Source: Toxotes chatareus (Eukaryota; Chordata; Actinopteri; Toxotidae). Taken from it: DNA of 64,000 bases. The notes beneath the pieces were generated by a model. It saw only the letters and a list, made by a program, of their open reading frames with translations. It made no database searches and was not told the DNA's origin. The DNA lies in the NCBI GenBank assembly GCA_016801885.1, contig CM028886.1, forward strand, positions 3,606,501-3,670,500. Direction: 5' to 3'. Of the stretch, positions 61,301 through 64,000 are shown in pieces. Every line of letters begins with the position of its first letter. The stretch's first letter is position 1. Made by a program: the position numbers and the translations under genes.

Positions 61301-63720
61301 GGTGAGAAGCTGCGGCTGATGGGTGTCAGTGAGTCCTCTGTCTCCTGGATCACTGACTACTTGTCAGACAGGCCACAGTTTGTCCGGCTGGGCAGTGTCC
61401 TGTCTGATATGGTGGTGAGTGGTGTGGGAGCCCCTCAGGGCACTGTGCTCTCTCCTTTCCTGTTCACCTTATACACCAGTGACTTTCAGTACAACTCAGA
61501 GTCGTGCCATCTTCAGAAATTCTCTGATGACTCTGCTGTTGTCGGGTGTATAAGGGACGGACAGGAGGGGGAGTACAGGCGGCTGGTGGACGGATTTGTA
61601 GAGTGGGCGGGGAGTGAATCACCTGCTGCTGAATGTGGACAAGACCAAGGAGATGGTGATAGACTTCAGAAGGAAGGGATCAGCTCCTCAGCCCCTCAGC
61701 ATCCAGGGCAGAGACGTAGCTGCTGTGGAGGAGTACAAGTACCTGGGAGTGACCATCGACAACGGACTGAACTGGAAGACCAACAGCACAGCTGTGTACA
61801 AGAAGGCCTGCAGCAGACTCTACTTCCTGAGGAAGCTGAGGTCGTTCAACGTGTGCAGCAAGATGCTGGAAATCTTTTACCAGTCTGTTGTGTCCAGTAC
61901 TCTGTTCTCCTCTGTGGTCTGCTGGGGGGGCAGCATCTCAGCCAATGACACCAACAGACTGAACAAACTGATCAGGAAGGCTGGCTCTGTCATTGGCTGC
62001 AAACAGGACTCTTTTGAAGCAGTGATGGAGAGGAGGACTCTGAACAAACTGTTATCCATCATGGATAACCCTGACCACCCTCTCCATACTGTACTGGACG
62101 GACAGCGGAGCGCCTTCTCCAAAAAGGCTCAGACAGCTTCGCTGTCATAGGAACCGCTACAGGAAATCATTCCTGCCACATGCTATAGGACTGTATAACT
62201 CATCACCCCTGTGCCAGAGATAACCTGTGTTATTGCTGTTATGATGATTATGCACCTTAACCTTGTTTACAACTGTATTTCATCCTGCACTCTTATTCAT
62301 TTTTATTCTGCACATTCATATTACTGTCCTACAGTTTTACAGTCTTAATAGTTTTCATAGTTATTTATAACAATTTTTTATCTTGCACTCCTATTCATCT
62401 TATTTTGCACATTCATATTACTGTTCTATAGTTTTTACAGTTCTTATAGTTCCATAGCTGTTTATAAGAATATTTCATTCTGCACTCTTATTCCTCTCAT
62501 ATTGCACATTCATATTACAGTGGTATAGTTTTTATTGTTTCATTGTTGTTTACATACTTATTCATCCTGCACTTTTATTCTTCTTATATTTGCACACATT
62601 GTACTATTGTGTTTATTACCTGTACACGGCTGCTATAACAGTTGAATTTCCCAGTTTGGGATCAATAAAGTATTTTTATCTTATCTTATCTTAACAACCA
62701 ATGAAAAAAAAAAAATTCTTATCACGTGATTACAGATCGTTACAGTTCAGTGTTACACTACTAAAGCCATCTTTCATGCGCTCATGCGCCCATTTACAGG
62801 AAAAAAAAAATCCTGTTTGAGTAGTTATTGACACACATTTCTGAACAGTCAGATAAAATTTGGTTACCTTCATTTGGTGCTCACACTGTCAGCAGAATGA
62901 GAATCTGCCTCCTTGTTCCCTGCAGCTCCTCCAGGCCTCTCCAGAGCTGATGGAATTAGGCTCCACCAGTTCAGACTGGTGGCCTCTGATCCACCACTTT
63001 GCAGGAGACCCCGTCACTGCTGATAGCACAGGTAGAGTTCCAGTAATGTTACCACAGCTTCACCATATATGCCCAGTAAAATACATCAACAAACAAGACA
63101 CTTCAGGCTGTTTAGCAGAGCTGCTCTTTCACAAACTTAAAGGAAATTATCGATGTAATCTGACTCATTGTTGACAGCGATTTGCTAGATTGTCATCAGG
63201 GCTGTCTGCAGCATGCAGAGAGTGGTGCCCCCTGACCTCAAAAATCAAAGTCATTGTTGGATGTGTAAATTTTTAAGGCCCAGAAAGTGAAGCTGATTCC
63301 CTTTTTTTCTTCTGACAGGTGATGGGAATCTCAAAGAGGGGTTACCTATCAGCAGATGCAGGTCAGTGGCTCTGAGAAGATAATAAGGATTCAATTTAGT
63401 CACAAAAAAAACAGTTCTCTTTTTTGCTTATTCATTGAAGGAATAGTTAAACATTTTGGGACATATGCTAATTTGCTAAGCTAATTGTCTGCCTGCTGTA
63501 GCTTCATATTCACCATACAGCTATAAATGTAAGGATGAATTAATAAACTTTAAAAAAAAAAATACACTCATATTGGAAGAAAATTCTTTAATTTCCACTT
63601 AATGGTCATATTCAGTGTTGCTGCTGCTGCTGAAGTGATTTCCTGTTCAAATGTTCCTTCTCAGGGGATCATAGAGGAGCTGCTGCAGGAGAACAGCTAC
63701 TATGAAGCAACAAACAGCAG
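49352..63720 (+). CDS. nek10: NEK10, NIMA-related kinase with armadillo repeats, 3' end outside window
   Basis: NEK10 is a kinase of the NIMA family linked to motile cilia and DNA-damage checkpoints. 34 exons were read: 49352-49431, 49540-49600, 49725-49880, about 50193-50276, 50357-50441, 50580-50621, 50726-50804, 50899-50966, 51463-51542, 51614-51700, 52039-52263, 52681-52820, 53314-53375, 53456-53527, 53635-53699, 53885-53987, 54158-54286, 54408-54545, 54641-54686, 54781-54902, 55260-55362, 55459-55534, 55710-55839, 55954-56024, 56395-56602, 56800-56887, 56990-57058, 57335-57380, 57583-57620, 57825-57925, 58189-58299, 62926-63031, 63339-63361 and 63665-63720. The first half is an ARM-type helical solenoid (LLSLLHGQHLKLLWSLAWVL), then the kinase, an acidic segment and a conserved tail (LVQLHKIIYISQ, VTYQQMQ). 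The final exon is off the right edge. The third-to-fourth exon junction is not in phase as read. Two introns start with GC. Confidence 0.95.
49882..50160. repeat. Possible dispersed repeat in nek10 intron
   Basis: It starts aaaagaatagttcacctcaa, a word typical of a very common fish repeat (aaaggaatagttcacc). It continues with atcagctgatagtcaaagca and cacagcaaatgagccatttc. It is diverged and non-coding, and fills most of the intron between the third and fourth coding exons. Confidence 0.45.
54200..56480 (+). other. nek10: nek10 kinase domain exons
   Basis: All key motifs are present: Gly loop LGTGAFGSVFK (54158-54286), VAIK-type lysine in ALKEVNLHNP (54408-54545), HRDLTPNN (55260-55362), DFGLAKQ (55459-55534), then CPEVV for the usual APE and DIWALGCILYQM (55710-55839). 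The catalytic loop has Thr where most Ser/Thr kinases have Lys (HRDLK). As I recall, this is normal for NEK10 and sets it apart from other NEKs. An active kinase is expected. Confidence 0.92.
58500..59600. repeat. Unclassified repeat-like block upstream of the LINE
   Basis: Several pieces read like fish interspersed repeats: ctctcaactctcacgcattg near 58550, gccgcgccatcttggatttt near 58680, and aacatggaggtcagtggaga near 59480 with a GC content unlike the surrounding intron. No open frame was found. The element borders and families were not determined. Confidence 0.4.
59600..62700 (+). mobile_element. 5'-truncated non-LTR retrotransposon (jockey superfamily, L2/Rex1-like)
   Basis: This is inserted in sense orientation in the nek10 intron 58300-62925. 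In order it has the C-terminal part of an APE endonuclease (VSVYIPPSAD, ISGDFNHVNMD, LGRSDHN near 60070), a basic linker and Pro-rich run (60650-60820), then a reverse transcriptase: KAPGPDGI, FAYQPRLGVDDAV, FFDFSSAFNT, GAPQGTVLSP, FSDDSAV, LNVDKTKEMVIDF and YLGVTID. Frames break near 60000, 60280, 61070 and 61610, so it is a dead copy. The 3' UTR has four units of about 95 bp and ends gggatcaataaagtattttt with (TTATC) repeats. The clade call is tentative. Confidence 0.88.
62287..62610 (+). repeat. Tandem ~95-bp repeats in the LINE 3' UTR
   Basis: Units starting gcactcttattc or close variants lie at 62287, 62385, 62482 and 62569 (spacing 98, 97 and 87 bp). Each contains gcacattcatattact and tatagtttttacagt-like words. 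The last unit is shorter. They precede the terminal AATAAA and TTATC tail. Confidence 0.75.
63430..63530 (+). repeat. Fragment of a dispersed percomorph repeat in nek10 intron
   Basis: It reads gaaggaatagttaaacattttg then ggacatatgctaatttgct, the usual start of the family seen at 2040-2450 and 12340-12510. It is truncated after about 100 bp. Confidence 0.5.
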
Positions 63721-64000
63721 GTGAGCTGAGAATTTATACTGGTGGATGACTTCTAAAACACATTCTTTCCATCGCTGTGATAACATATGTTACCTAAAAT
63801 AATTACTAGCCTCATGGTGAGTCATGATTGTCACGATTTCCGTGACAGTTTGTTTGAGTGCATATGTCACTGTAGGTTCTTGTAAAATCAGTGAGTCAAG
63901 TATCAGTTTACGGGCTCTCATGCCACAAAACACCACAAAATGTAGGTGTAACTATGAATAATTCAAGCATATTAATTTCCGTTGCCCCATGTTATTAGTT

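Overview
The window is vertebrate nuclear DNA, almost certainly from a ray-finned (probably percomorph) fish. Its genes are split into many short exons with GT-AG introns and match vertebrate families exon by exon. The non-coding DNA carries typical teleost repeats: a Tc1-like remnant, a decayed LINE, small inverted-repeat elements and two dispersed families. No bacterial operons, CRISPR arrays, rRNAs or tRNAs were seen. All exon boundaries were read by eye from splice motifs, reading phase and recalled family sequence; no alignment was run.

Layout, left to right. (1) 242-5518, minus: mios, a GATOR2 subunit of nutrient sensing to mTORC1; its 3' end runs off the left edge. (2) 7942-22115, plus: col28a1, collagen XXVIII, complete in 34 coding exons (about 1,198 residues: signal peptide, VWA, interrupted triple helix, VWA, linker, Kunitz). 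mios and col28a1 are divergent neighbours, as I recall for human 7p21. (3) 23337-31020, minus: a complete 12-exon gene for a secreted protein of about 679 residues resembling bacterial PNGase F, preceded by a PA-like segment. This is the least familiar gene here. (4) 32231-33072, plus: a small preprotachykinin gene encoding a substance-P-like and a neurokinin-A-like peptide. (5) 34663-46017, minus: septin7, complete except for an unresolved start near 48109. (6) 49352-63720, plus: nek10, with armadillo-type repeats and a NIMA-family kinase; the 3' end runs off the right edge. Its last large intron holds a LINE of about 3.1 kb.

The genes do not form a pathway. Three pairs are divergent (mios/col28a1, PNGase-like/tachykinin, septin7/nek10) and two convergent (col28a1/PNGase-like, tachykinin/septin7). 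The septin7-nek10 interval carries two TCTCGCGATAA boxes and a near-palindromic RFX X-box, which fits a cilia kinase.

Most worth a second look: the PNGase F-like vertebrate gene, whose match keeps two of the three catalytic acids; the col28a1 rule that all fifteen 69-bp helix exons carry one two-residue imperfection at the same place; two apparent GC-AG introns inside the nek10 kinase region; the X-box; and a 29-bp hairpin in a PNGase-like intron.
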